In this document: positions 32,355 through 39,841 of the stretch, piece after piece
Layout: every line of letters starts with the position of its first letter
Position numbering within the stretch: position 1 is the first letter of the stretch
DNA from: CAZWRN01 sp964446685
Lineage (GTDB): Bacteria > Patescibacteriota > Microgenomatia > Daviesbacterales > UBA10151
Assembly (NCBI GenBank): GCA_964446685.1
Contig: CAYUPO010000008.1
Span: 1 to 58,667, forward strand
Length of the DNA: 58,667 nt
Direction: 5' to 3'
The notes under the pieces: model-generated
The model's database searches: none
What the model saw: the letters and a program-made list of their open reading frames with translations, nothing else
What the model was told of the DNA's origin: nothing
Translations under genes and position numbers: made by a program

Positions 32355-33455
32355 TTAACGGAATTTATTTTCTATTAATTTCAGAATTTCTTTTTTGAAA
32401 TTTTCTTTGGAATATTTTTCGGCATTTTTTCTTAAATCTTCTGGTTTAAATTTCATCTGGTCCATTTTTTCAATTGCTGTCTGCAGACTTTGAGTAGATA
32501 TTTCATTAAAGAAAACTCCGGTTTTTCCTTCAATTACTGTTTCCTGATAACCGCCTTCATTTAATGCAATTACCGGAGTGAGAGCGGCCTGGGATTCAAT
32601 TGAAGTAATGCCAAAATCCTCATCACTGGCAGCCAATATTAATGCTTTGGCTTCTGCGAGTAGAGTTACTCTTTCTTTATCACTGACTTTGCCCAAAAAA
32701 TGGATATTATTTTTGGCTAATTTTTTCAGTTTTGATTCTTCGCGTCCGGTGCCAACAATTTTCAGCGGTAGACCATTTAGATTAAATGTTTCGATAACCA
32801 GATCAATGTTTTTATCTGGATCAAGCCTGGATAGAGAAAGATAATAATCAGGCTGTGTTTTTTTTGCTGCATTTTCAAACTCTGTAACATCCACCGGCGG
32901 ATATACGACTACAGAATCCCTTCTATAAAACTTTTGGATTCGTTTTTTGATATTCTCTGAATTGGCAATCAGTACATCCGGTCTTTGGGATATTTCAAAA
33001 TCATAAAGTCTCATAAAATGATTTAGTAATGAACCAAAGAATTTTGTAAAAATATTTTTTTTGTACCAGTGGTTTTTGGTATAGCCATACAAATAACGTG
33101 GAGGAGTGTGAATATAAGCCAGATGCAGTGAGTTTTGCGGTGAAATCACCGCCTTTGCATAATAAGCAGCTGATGATGAGATGACCAGATCATAGCCTTT
33201 TAGATCAAAGCTTTCAAAAGCCATCGGAGATAAAAATTTGAGTGGGGATAAAAGCCTGCCAATTCCGGGAATTTTTTGCATCCAGGAAACCCGGATATCC
33301 CAGTTCTTAAAACGTTGCGCATCTTTTCCCAGTTTTTTTGGATTATAGTAGGCGGTATACAAAGGTGCACCCGGAAATATTTCATGCAGCACTTCAACCA
33401 CACGCTCTGCCCCACCGTATTCTTTCAGATAATCATGGACTAAGGCTACTTTCAT
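32355..33455 (-). CDS. GT4-family glycosyltransferase
   Basis: This 366-residue GT-B enzyme begins KVALVHDYLKEYGGAERVVEVLHEIFPG (N-terminal Rossmann with the GGAE loop) and has YYLSLSRLDPDKNIDLVIETFN in the donor-binding half and EDFGITSIESQAALTPVIALNEGGYQETV, the EX7E-type GT4 nucleotide-sugar motif (about 290-318). It overlaps the upstream GT4 gene by 4 bases, so the pair probably builds one surface glycan, perhaps on the undecaprenyl carrier. Confidence 0.92.
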   Translation of the reverse strand: MKVALVHDYLKEYGGAERVVEVLHEIFPGAPLYTAYYNPKKLGKDAQRFKNWDIRVSWMQKIPGIGRLLSPLKFLSPMAFESFDLKGYDLVISSSAAYYAKAVISPQNSLHLAYIHTPPRYLYGYTKNHWYKKNIFTKFFGSLLNHFMRLYDFEISQRPDVLIANSENIKKRIQKFYRRDSVVVYPPVDVTEFENAAKKTQPDYYLSLSRLDPDKNIDLVIETFNLNGLPLKIVGTGREESKLKKLAKNNIHFLGKVSDKERVTLLAEAKALILAASDEDFGITSIESQAALTPVIALNEGGYQETVIEGKTGVFFNEISTQSLQTAIEKMDQMKFKPEDLRKNAEKYSKENFKKEILKLIENKFR

Positions 33456-34561
33456 ATCATTAAATATTTTTCCAGTTTTTGGATAAAAACTTTTTCTCTA
33501 AATTCATTGGCGTCCTGATAGGCCTGATCTGCCATTTTCTGGGCGGCTGATAAATCCTTCATTAATCTTATCAAAGCCTGAGTCAATTGGTTAGTATCAT
33601 CTGGGTTTATCAGTAATCCATTCTTTTGATGACGGATAAATTCTGAGGTACCACCTGTATTGGTAGCAATAATAGGCACTTTGGCCAGAGCTGCTTCAAT
33701 AACTGTAGTGGCAAAAGGCTCTGCTTTGACAGATGACAAAACAAAACAGTTCATGATTTTAAAAGCTATTTCAGGATGTATAGTATGCCCAGCAAAGATT
33801 ACTTTATCTTTTAATTGATGATCCAAAACATATTTTTTTAAATCTGATTCTATTGAACCGGCTTGCTTATCGCCTGTTCCCCAAAGAATTAATTTGGCAT
33901 TTTTTATTTCGGACTGTTTAAAACTTTTTACCAGCTGCATCGCTCCTTTCCAATTTACCAGCCTGCCAATAAATCCTATTACAAAGTCTGACTCTGTTAT
34001 ATTAAAACTTTTTTTTATTCTGAGGATCTCATGATTAGTAATATTTTTATATTTACTTTCTATATCAGATCCCAAATAGATCACTTCTCCCGGCAGTCGG
34101 TAATAATTTTGAACAGATACTGACACAAAAAGATATTTGTTAACCTGTTTTTTGATTAGCCTGAAAATCCATTTCGGATAATCATAGTCACGAATATAAC
34201 TGATTAAATGAAACTGCAATCCAAACAACCTTTTTGCCAGACCCGCTACTATCAGAGTCCTGGTCGTATTTGCTACTACTACATTTGGTGATATTTTGAT
34301 TATCAGATTTTGAAATTCTTTGACAGAAGAGATAAACCGGGTCAGGGCGACAGGACTGATTAGTTTCAGTTTTGGAAAAGAGATTTTAAAAATTGGGACA
34401 CTTAACCTTTCATAAAGCGCACTAAATGCTGAATCTTTTTCGATAACTACAGCAGCCTCAAACTTTTTTTTATCTAAAAATGAAATATCCTCAGCCAAAC
34501 GCAGCTGGGCTCCTCCGACAAAAGGAGTATGATCCGCAAACAAAACCTTTATCTTACTCAT
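33452..34561 (-). CDS. GT4-family glycosyltransferase
   Basis: The 369-residue GT-B enzyme has VLFADHTPFVGGAQLRLAED (about 5-24), VIGFIGRLVNWKGAMQLVKSF (about 194-214), LILWGTGDKQAGSIESDLK and the EX7E-type motif AEPFATTVIEAALAKVPIIAT (about 280-300). The acceptor and donor are unknown. It is the first gene of a two-gene glycosyltransferase operon. Confidence 0.92.
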   Translation of the reverse strand: MSKIKVLFADHTPFVGGAQLRLAEDISFLDKKKFEAAVVIEKDSAFSALYERLSVPIFKISFPKLKLISPVALTRFISSVKEFQNLIIKISPNVVVANTTRTLIVAGLAKRLFGLQFHLISYIRDYDYPKWIFRLIKKQVNKYLFVSVSVQNYYRLPGEVIYLGSDIESKYKNITNHEILRIKKSFNITESDFVIGFIGRLVNWKGAMQLVKSFKQSEIKNAKLILWGTGDKQAGSIESDLKKYVLDHQLKDKVIFAGHTIHPEIAFKIMNCFVLSSVKAEPFATTVIEAALAKVPIIATNTGGTSEFIRHQKNGLLINPDDTNQLTQALIRLMKDLSAAQKMADQAYQDANEFREKVFIQKLEKYLMI

Positions 34562-34567
34562 GCGTGA

Positions 34568-34573
34568 ATTGTA
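34568..34573 (-). promoter_or_regulatory. -10 box (TACAAT) for the glycosyltransferase pair
   Basis: The minus-strand TACAAT ends 6 bases before the ATG at 34561. Confidence 0.55.
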
Positions 34574-34590
34574 CCAAAAATGAAGAGATA

Positions 34591-35310
34591 TTAATGAATA
34601 TGAGCAACTTTACCCAGAATCACAGATTCAGGGTTTGTTGATACTTCCCGCCATATCTGCTTACTAGTCCGTCCGTCTCTATGGTTTACTACAGTTTTTA
34701 TATCCGTAGTAAGTCCGGTATGATCTCTATCTAGTCCATAAACAGCCGCCAGCTTCATCGCTCGGATTAATGATGCGAATGGGTTTTTACTGTCTAATGT
34801 AAACCCTTTTTCGTGCTCATTTTTTAATATCTTTTTTAATTCTTCTTCATCTTCACCCAAATGCCGTCCTAAAATCAAAAATTTTGCAACAACACGATCG
34901 GCTGGCTGACTCGAATCAGTATGATCATCAAATACGGCTTCTTGCGGGTGCTGCCTTCTGTATTCCCCTGACCCTCTATTAAAATCGGCATTTACTAACC
35001 CTGTACGTGGAGATCTGAAGGTTACATTTCGAGTATATGCTTTATCATCCTGACTAGCTTTATAAACTATTGCATCAATGCTACTTTCACTTGCAGGTTT
35101 GAGTGTTAAAAAAGGCCCCATATGCATGAGATACTCAGTTTCATCGTCATGATATCCTAAGCCTGAAAATAATTCCTTCCCTTTCACAGATATAGCAGAT
35201 TGAAGCAAGTCAACTCCAACTTTAAGTCGGGATCCCTGATTTCCAAATAACGTGTCAGCTAATGCAGGATTCCCATTTCCATCTCTTTTAATATCAACTC
35301 CGGTTGCCAT
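34591..35310 (-). CDS. Protein of unknown function
   Basis: This 239-residue soluble protein has no signal peptide or membrane segment and no recognised family. HLGEDEEELKKILKNEHEKGFT is a charged helix and RDHTGLTTDIKTVVNHRDGRTSKQIWREV a more conserved-looking tail. A TAATAT box at leaderless distance supports the start. Confidence 0.5.
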   Translation of the reverse strand: MATGVDIKRDGNGNPALADTLFGNQGSRLKVGVDLLQSAISVKGKELFSGLGYHDDETEYLMHMGPFLTLKPASESSIDAIVYKASQDDKAYTRNVTFRSPRTGLVNADFNRGSGEYRRQHPQEAVFDDHTDSSQPADRVVAKFLILGRHLGEDEEELKKILKNEHEKGFTLDSKNPFASLIRAMKLAAVYGLDRDHTGLTTDIKTVVNHRDGRTSKQIWREVSTNPESVILGKVAHIH

Positions 35311-35317
35311 TAAAGTG

Positions 35318-35323
35318 ATATTA
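35318..35323 (-). promoter_or_regulatory. Candidate -10 box (TAATAT)
   Basis: The minus-strand TAATAT ends 7 bases before the ATG at 35310. Confidence 0.4.
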
Positions 35324-35378
35324 CTCTCACTCGATGTAAGATGCTGGACACTTAGGAGACATTAACCGGATTTTTTGA

Positions 35379-36377
35379 CTACACTAAGTCTGGGTATATT
35401 TGTTTAATGGTTTCGATTAATTTTTGTTTGGCTGCTGTTTCATTTCCCTCAATTCTAGCTCCGGCCGCTGCCTGATGTCCTCCGCCTCCCAAAGCTACAG
35501 CCAGTTTTGAAACATCATATTTTTGGGCATTGCGTGTTCTTAGAGAAACATTAAAAACTTCCGGATCGGTTTCAATAAAACTGATTACCAGATCCCACCC
35601 CTGAACAGCTCTTAAAGTATTGGCAATTTCATTGTTTTCAATATCTTCTTTTTTGATATTTTTTTCAGACAACTGTTGTTGAGTAACAACAGCAATTGCA
35701 ACTTTACCTTCAAAGAAATGCTCAATATTGTTTAAGGCAATTCCCAAAAGCCCGATTCTTTCCGGTGTCAGATTGTTTTCCAATTCAAAAAAATCTTTAT
35801 GAAAATTCGGATAGATATCTACCAGTTTGGCGGTAATTTCAAAAGTTTTTGCGGTTGTTCCTTCATATCTAAAATGCGAATCTGTATAAATACCCACCAG
35901 TAAACAAACAGCGATATCGGGAGTAATATTTATCCCCCACTTAGCAAATACTTCAAAAAGCAGTTGACAGTTCGCAGGAGATGCCGCGTCAACAATATTA
36001 ATATCACCATAATTGGTGTTGGATTTGTGGTGATCAATTACTAATACTTTTAAATTCTCCGGAAAAACTATCTCCCCTTTTTTGCTGATTTGTTCAGTGT
36101 TTGATGAATCCATGGCAATAAAAAGATCAAACTGGCTTAGATCAGTTTCCAAAAAATTCTGATCTTTTATCTGATCAAATCCAGGCAGCATCGAAAAAAG
36201 TTTGGGCGGATGTGAGTCACCACTGATGACAGTTACATCTTTGTTGAGCTGTTTTAAAGCATGCTTTACAGCTAACGCAGAGCCTATTGAATCTCCATCA
36301 GGGGATGGATGAAGATGAACTAAGATCTTTTCTGATTTTTCAACTATCTTTAGTGCCTGGATTATTTGTTCTTCCAT
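35379..36377 (-). CDS. DHH-family phosphoesterase (NrnA/oligoribonuclease-pAp phosphatase type)
   Basis: From the ATG at 36377 the protein has 332 residues. The DHH domain has LVHLHPSPDGDSIGSALA (about 19-36), LFIAMDSSN, LVIDHHKSNTNYGDIN (DHH motif, about 114-129) and GIYTDSHFRY; the DHHA1 domain ends with ALGGGGHQAAAGARI. Relatives degrade nano-RNA, pAp or pGpG. Because a GGDEF enzyme is present, a role in c-di-GMP breakdown products is possible but not shown. The frame extends 15 codons upstream, but the TATAAT at 36385 selects 36377. Confidence 0.9.
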   Translation of the reverse strand: MEEQIIQALKIVEKSEKILVHLHPSPDGDSIGSALAVKHALKQLNKDVTVISGDSHPPKLFSMLPGFDQIKDQNFLETDLSQFDLFIAMDSSNTEQISKKGEIVFPENLKVLVIDHHKSNTNYGDINIVDAASPANCQLLFEVFAKWGINITPDIAVCLLVGIYTDSHFRYEGTTAKTFEITAKLVDIYPNFHKDFFELENNLTPERIGLLGIALNNIEHFFEGKVAIAVVTQQQLSEKNIKKEDIENNEIANTLRAVQGWDLVISFIETDPEVFNVSLRTRNAQKYDVSKLAVALGGGGHQAAAGARIEGNETAAKQKLIETIKQIYPDLV

Positions 36378-36384
36378 AGAGCCA

Positions 36385-36390
36385 ATTATA
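36385..36390 (-). promoter_or_regulatory. -10 box (TATAAT) for the DHH phosphoesterase
   Basis: A minus-strand consensus TATAAT ends 7 bases before the ATG at 36377. Confidence 0.6.
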
Positions 36391-36446
36391 CATATCCTGC
36401 TATTTAATTGCGAATTCGCCAACTAGCTGATTTGTAAGACAACTGC

Positions 36447-36452
36447 TACAAT
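36447..36452 (+). promoter_or_regulatory. Extended -10 (TGCTACAAT)
   Basis: TG-C-TACAAT ends 6 bases before the ATG at 36459. Confidence 0.6.
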
Positions 36453-36458
36453 TTATTC

Positions 36459-37475
36459 ATGCTTTACTTTAAGAAAATGCTTTTTGGGCTTCTTTTTTTA
36501 GCTTTCTTTGTGGCTTTTCATTTTTGGATAACTCCTCTGCTGGTATCGTATGACTGGATCTTTGGAATGGACAGCGGCAGTGCTAAGTTTCTTTTCGGTC
36601 TGGCTGTTTTATTGCTTTTGTCTGCTTACTCTTTTGTAATATTTGCATCCTTAAGTCAGGATTACCGGATGGGTATTGCTGTGGCACTTCTGGGAGGGAT
36701 CAGTCCTTTGCTTTTTAATCAGGGAGCAACAGGTGTGTTTTTGGCTATTGGTTATTCAATAGTACTGACTGGTTTTTACTTTTCTGTTGAAAATAAAATG
36801 AAAAAATATATTACCTTTGATCCGGTTTTTCTGATTGGTGGGAGTATCAAATTACTAACCACATCGCTCACAGTTATATTATGTATTGGTTATTATTTGT
36901 CTATAAATTCTGTCATTGCCCAGAAAGGTTTTGTAATACCTGACAGCATTATTCCGGACAAACTGATTGAAACCATCATCCAGCAGCAAACAGGAGGATT
37001 TGATACATCAGTTAAAGGAGACAAATATATTGCCCAAATCACTCCGGAAATGATCCAGTATGCCAAAGATCATCCCGAGATTTTACAACAGTACGGTGTA
37101 ACTCCAGAACAGTTGGATCAACTGGCACCTGCGGCAACTGCAGAAACATCCTCCCCATCTTCTGCCGGATCTACTCCAGCAAAGAGCCCAGCGATCAAAG
37201 TTCCAACCGGCAATTTAACTACTTCTCCCTCACTTTTTTCAGTTGGATCCATAAAAAAGATGGCATTAGAACCAATTAACTCAGTAATAAAAGAATACCA
37301 ACAATTTGTCGCACCAGTTCTGGCTTTTATTTTATTTTCCGGTTTCTCTTTTTCCTATTTTCTTCTCAATTTATTGAGTGGATTTATTATCAGATTTATT
37401 TATTTTATTCTGGAAAAAATAAATGTCATCCATTTTGACAAAGAGATGCGTGAAGTTAAAAAATTGGTCGTCTAA
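36459..37475 (+). CDS. Multi-pass membrane protein of unknown function
   Basis: This 338-residue protein has about five N-terminal hydrophobic segments (residues 5-160), then an outside or cytosolic domain (about 165-265) with a Thr/Ser/Pro/Ala-rich linker (TAETSSPSSAGSTPAKS), and one or two C-terminal segments (about 285-320). The ITPEMIQYAKDHPEILQQYGVTPEQLDQL stretch is helical. No family is recognised. It is convergent with, and overlaps by 4 bases, the desaturase-like gene. Confidence 0.6.
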   Translation: MLYFKKMLFGLLFLAFFVAFHFWITPLLVSYDWIFGMDSGSAKFLFGLAVLLLLSAYSFVIFASLSQDYRMGIAVALLGGISPLLFNQGATGVFLAIGYSIVLTGFYFSVENKMKKYITFDPVFLIGGSIKLLTTSLTVILCIGYYLSINSVIAQKGFVIPDSIIPDKLIETIIQQQTGGFDTSVKGDKYIAQITPEMIQYAKDHPEILQQYGVTPEQLDQLAPAATAETSSPSSAGSTPAKSPAIKVPTGNLTTSPSLFSVGSIKKMALEPINSVIKEYQQFVAPVLAFILFSGFSFSYFLLNLLSGFIIRFIYFILEKINVIHFDKEMREVKKLVV

Positions 37476-38500
37476 TCTGGATTAAGTGTGGCATCTGAGG
37501 CTGAAAGTGGTTTTCCATCTTTATCTACTAATTTCCCAGCAACACTGTTTAATTCATCGACATCCCTAAAACCAAAGGCTTTAATAGTTGGAATTATTGC
37601 CTCATCCCTGACTTGTTTTTTGCCAAATACTCTATTTCTAACCATAATTGAAACCCGTTCTTCCATATCTGGCAGCAAATGTTGGGCTGGCATTCTAAAA
37701 GAAGTAACAACTTTCAGAATATCCTGCGCTGTCCCTACTTCATCATATTCCATTAGCATTTTAACTAAATCTTTGTAAAAAGCGTGATGAAAAGATTCAT
37801 CTCTCCCAATAATTTGTAAGCCCTTACTCGCTCCCTCAGCACCTTCTTTTTTTAATACATCCCCTAAATGATCATAGTTTCTTTGGGTCTCTTTTTCCTG
37901 AAAAGCTGCATATATTAACATCTCTCTGGCAGTCGGGTAAGGCATATTCCACTGACTACGCGCTAAATCAGTTCTAAACTTTCTCATATCTTCAGGTGTC
38001 CGAGCTCCAGATCTTTCTAAAATTAACTGTAGTGTTCGCCCATGTTTTAGCTCTTCATAGCTCCAATTAATATGTGAATTGGATAAACCAACCATACTTC
38101 TGTAATATCCTAATCCTTTTTCAGCGAAATCTGGTAAAAAACTTTCGACAGCATAAAATGATTCCACCATTGATGCGGTGTCTTTTGAAATTGGTTCTGC
38201 TTTGACTTGCTTCCAGGGAACATCTTTTTCTATTATCCAGCGCCTATTCCATCCATCAGGATCTTCAGACCGATTAAACCGGTCCCAAAAATGTTCTTCA
38301 ACTCTCCAACCAAACTCTTCCTCCCATGGTGAAATGTTAATTTTGACTGCTTCTTCTTTAAATAGGGCGGGTGCCTGATTTTTTGCTGAAATAGGTATTT
38401 GATCAGCTTCAACGACTCCGATTTTGGAATCACCTAAAGTAGGAATAGGACGACCCCTTTTCCCAGATTGCCTATTAAATTTATCTGGATTCTGTGGCAT
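37472..38500 (-). CDS. Acyl-ACP desaturase-like diiron protein (ferritin-like)
   Basis: The 342-residue protein has the ligand set of soluble acyl-ACP desaturases: ESFLPDF (Glu), NWSYEELKHGRTLQLIL (EExxH), AAFQEKETQRNYDHL (Glu) and IGRDESFHHAFYKDLV (DExxH). MPYPTAREMLIYAAFQEKETQ resembles the helix leading into the second half of plant and actinobacterial enzymes. Known members insert a double bond into acyl-ACP using O2 and ferredoxin. In a small-genome bacterium without a visible fatty-acid pathway, the substrate is unclear. Confidence 0.8.
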   Translation of the reverse strand: MPQNPDKFNRQSGKRGRPIPTLGDSKIGVVEADQIPISAKNQAPALFKEEAVKINISPWEEEFGWRVEEHFWDRFNRSEDPDGWNRRWIIEKDVPWKQVKAEPISKDTASMVESFYAVESFLPDFAEKGLGYYRSMVGLSNSHINWSYEELKHGRTLQLILERSGARTPEDMRKFRTDLARSQWNMPYPTAREMLIYAAFQEKETQRNYDHLGDVLKKEGAEGASKGLQIIGRDESFHHAFYKDLVKMLMEYDEVGTAQDILKVVTSFRMPAQHLLPDMEERVSIMVRNRVFGKKQVRDEAIIPTIKAFGFRDVDELNSVAGKLVDKDGKPLSASDATLNPD

Positions 38501-38507
38501 TACTTAT

Positions 38508-38513
38508 ATTATA
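38508..38513 (-). promoter_or_regulatory. -10 box (TATAAT) for the desaturase-like gene
   Basis: A minus-strand consensus TATAAT ends 7 bases before the ATG at 38500. Confidence 0.6.
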
Positions 38514-38551
38514 CATCTTTGAAGAATGGGATTAATTATTTACTCTTCTGT

Positions 38552-38557
38552 TACAAT
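38552..38557 (+). promoter_or_regulatory. Extended -10 (TGTTACAAT)
   Basis: TG-T-TACAAT lies 33 bases before the ATG at 38591. A leaderless start at 38564 (GTG) would give only a 5-codon ORF ending TAA at 38579-38581, so this gene has either a short leader or a minimal upstream ORF. Confidence 0.5.
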
Positions 38558-38590
38558 ACTCGCGTGAAAGTACTTAAGTAATCAATTATT

Positions 38591-39685
38591 ATGATTAATG
38601 CAGAATATGCCTTAGGACGTCAAATAACCAGACGGCACCTGCTGGAGTTCGCCGCAGTTGCTACGGGAGCATTAACTTTAAGGAATACACCACCAATTAT
38701 GGATTTACCATTTTTTAGTCAAAAAAAAATTCGTCCCCAAATCCTTGGTACAACATTTAGCCAACTTCAATGTAGTGAAGGATATCTTAATCTGGATTAT
38801 CAAGATACATTTAAACAGATTTGTGATTTAGGGATAGATATTGTCAGATTGCCAACTTATTGGAATGAGATTGAGTCAGCCGTCGGATTTACAAAAACTG
38901 ACTGGTTGATGGAAGAAGCTGCACGAAGAAAATTATCAGTTATTTTAACAGTGGGAGCCAAGGCTCCTAGATATCCTGAACTTCATCTGCCACCTGCCGT
39001 TGAGCAAAATTTACAAACTACTAACTCCACCGGACAGCAGATTGGTTCTGATTCTCAAACTGCAAAGAAAATTCTTGAACATACTCTGAAAGTTGTCAGG
39101 AGATATAAAGATTTTCCCAATTTAAAATACTGGCAAATAGAAAATGAACCGCTGGATCAGTTAGATTTTGCGGATAACCATTCGATTGCAGAAACTTTAT
39201 TTACAAAAGAGATCGACCTTGTCCGTGCTAATAAAACAACTGCACAGAAAATTCTTTTAAGTAATGCATTTAATATCCCCAGCGCTAAAAATAGTTTCTC
39301 AAAGAGTATTCAACTTAGACCTGACGGAAGCGGATTTAATATTTATAGTAAGGTTCCCCGAAAAGGTGGCGGATACAATGAGTTAACCAGAGGAAATTAC
39401 CGGGATCTTGGAGGTTTAGCAGAAATATTAAAACAAGCGGAAATAGATCCGTGGATTTTTGAAACCCAGGCAGAACCATGGGAAAATGGAAAACATGTTC
39501 ATTTTGGGAATGAATCGTATCCAAGTTCAAGCCCCCAACAAACACTTAGGTTAGTATCGGAGTTAACATCCCGTGGTTATGATAAACAGTTATTGTGGGG
39601 ATGTGAATTTTGGATTAAACAAAAACAGCTCGGTTTTCCTCAGTGGGTGGATGCTATGAGAACTCTGTACTCACAATCTGCTTAA
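38591..39685 (+). CDS. Tat-exported GH-A-type glycoside hydrolase-like protein
   Basis: The 364-residue protein begins with a twin-arginine signal, ITRRHLLEFAAVATGALTL (RR at about 13-15), then a TIM-barrel domain. ITVRLPTYWNEIE-like DIVRLPTYWNEIES, KYWQIENEPLDQ (NEP acid/base Glu) and DPWIFETQAEPW (candidate nucleophile Glu) are typical of clan GH-A families such as GH5 and GH39. The substrate is unknown. Tat export implies folding before secretion; no tat genes are seen here. Confidence 0.75.
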   Translation: MINAEYALGRQITRRHLLEFAAVATGALTLRNTPPIMDLPFFSQKKIRPQILGTTFSQLQCSEGYLNLDYQDTFKQICDLGIDIVRLPTYWNEIESAVGFTKTDWLMEEAARRKLSVILTVGAKAPRYPELHLPPAVEQNLQTTNSTGQQIGSDSQTAKKILEHTLKVVRRYKDFPNLKYWQIENEPLDQLDFADNHSIAETLFTKEIDLVRANKTTAQKILLSNAFNIPSAKNSFSKSIQLRPDGSGFNIYSKVPRKGGGYNELTRGNYRDLGGLAEILKQAEIDPWIFETQAEPWENGKHVHFGNESYPSSSPQQTLRLVSELTSRGYDKQLLWGCEFWIKQKQLGFPQWVDAMRTLYSQSA

Positions 39686-39731
39686 AATCATTCTTCATAA
39701 TTCTCTGCAGTAAAACCAAAATTTGTAGAAC

Positions 39732-39803
39732 GGTGATCGATGGCGAGGCTGACTGCTCCGGATTTACTACGCAAGTAGCGGCAGCTCCCCCTAATTAATC
39801 ACC
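39732..39803. other. Structured inverted-repeat element between two convergent genes
   Basis: GGTGAT (39732-39737) pairs with ATCACC (39798-39803); inside are GCTGACTGCT/AGCGGCAGC and a CTAC-GCAA-GTAG hairpin with a GNRA loop. It could be a small RNA, a terminator without T-run, or a repeat element. No other copy was noticed in the window. Confidence 0.35.
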
Positions 39804-39841
39804 TTCTACTTATTATTTTTCCTTCACGCGTTTCTGTCATA

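Noticed and set aside
38564..38581. Five-codon upstream ORF before the Tat-exported hydrolase
   Set aside because: It fits the leaderless spacing but is too short to separate from chance; it is mentioned only as an alternative in the promoter entry.
39732..39803. tRNA gene suggested by nested stems
   Set aside because: There is no TTC-like T-loop, anticodon arm layout or CCA end.
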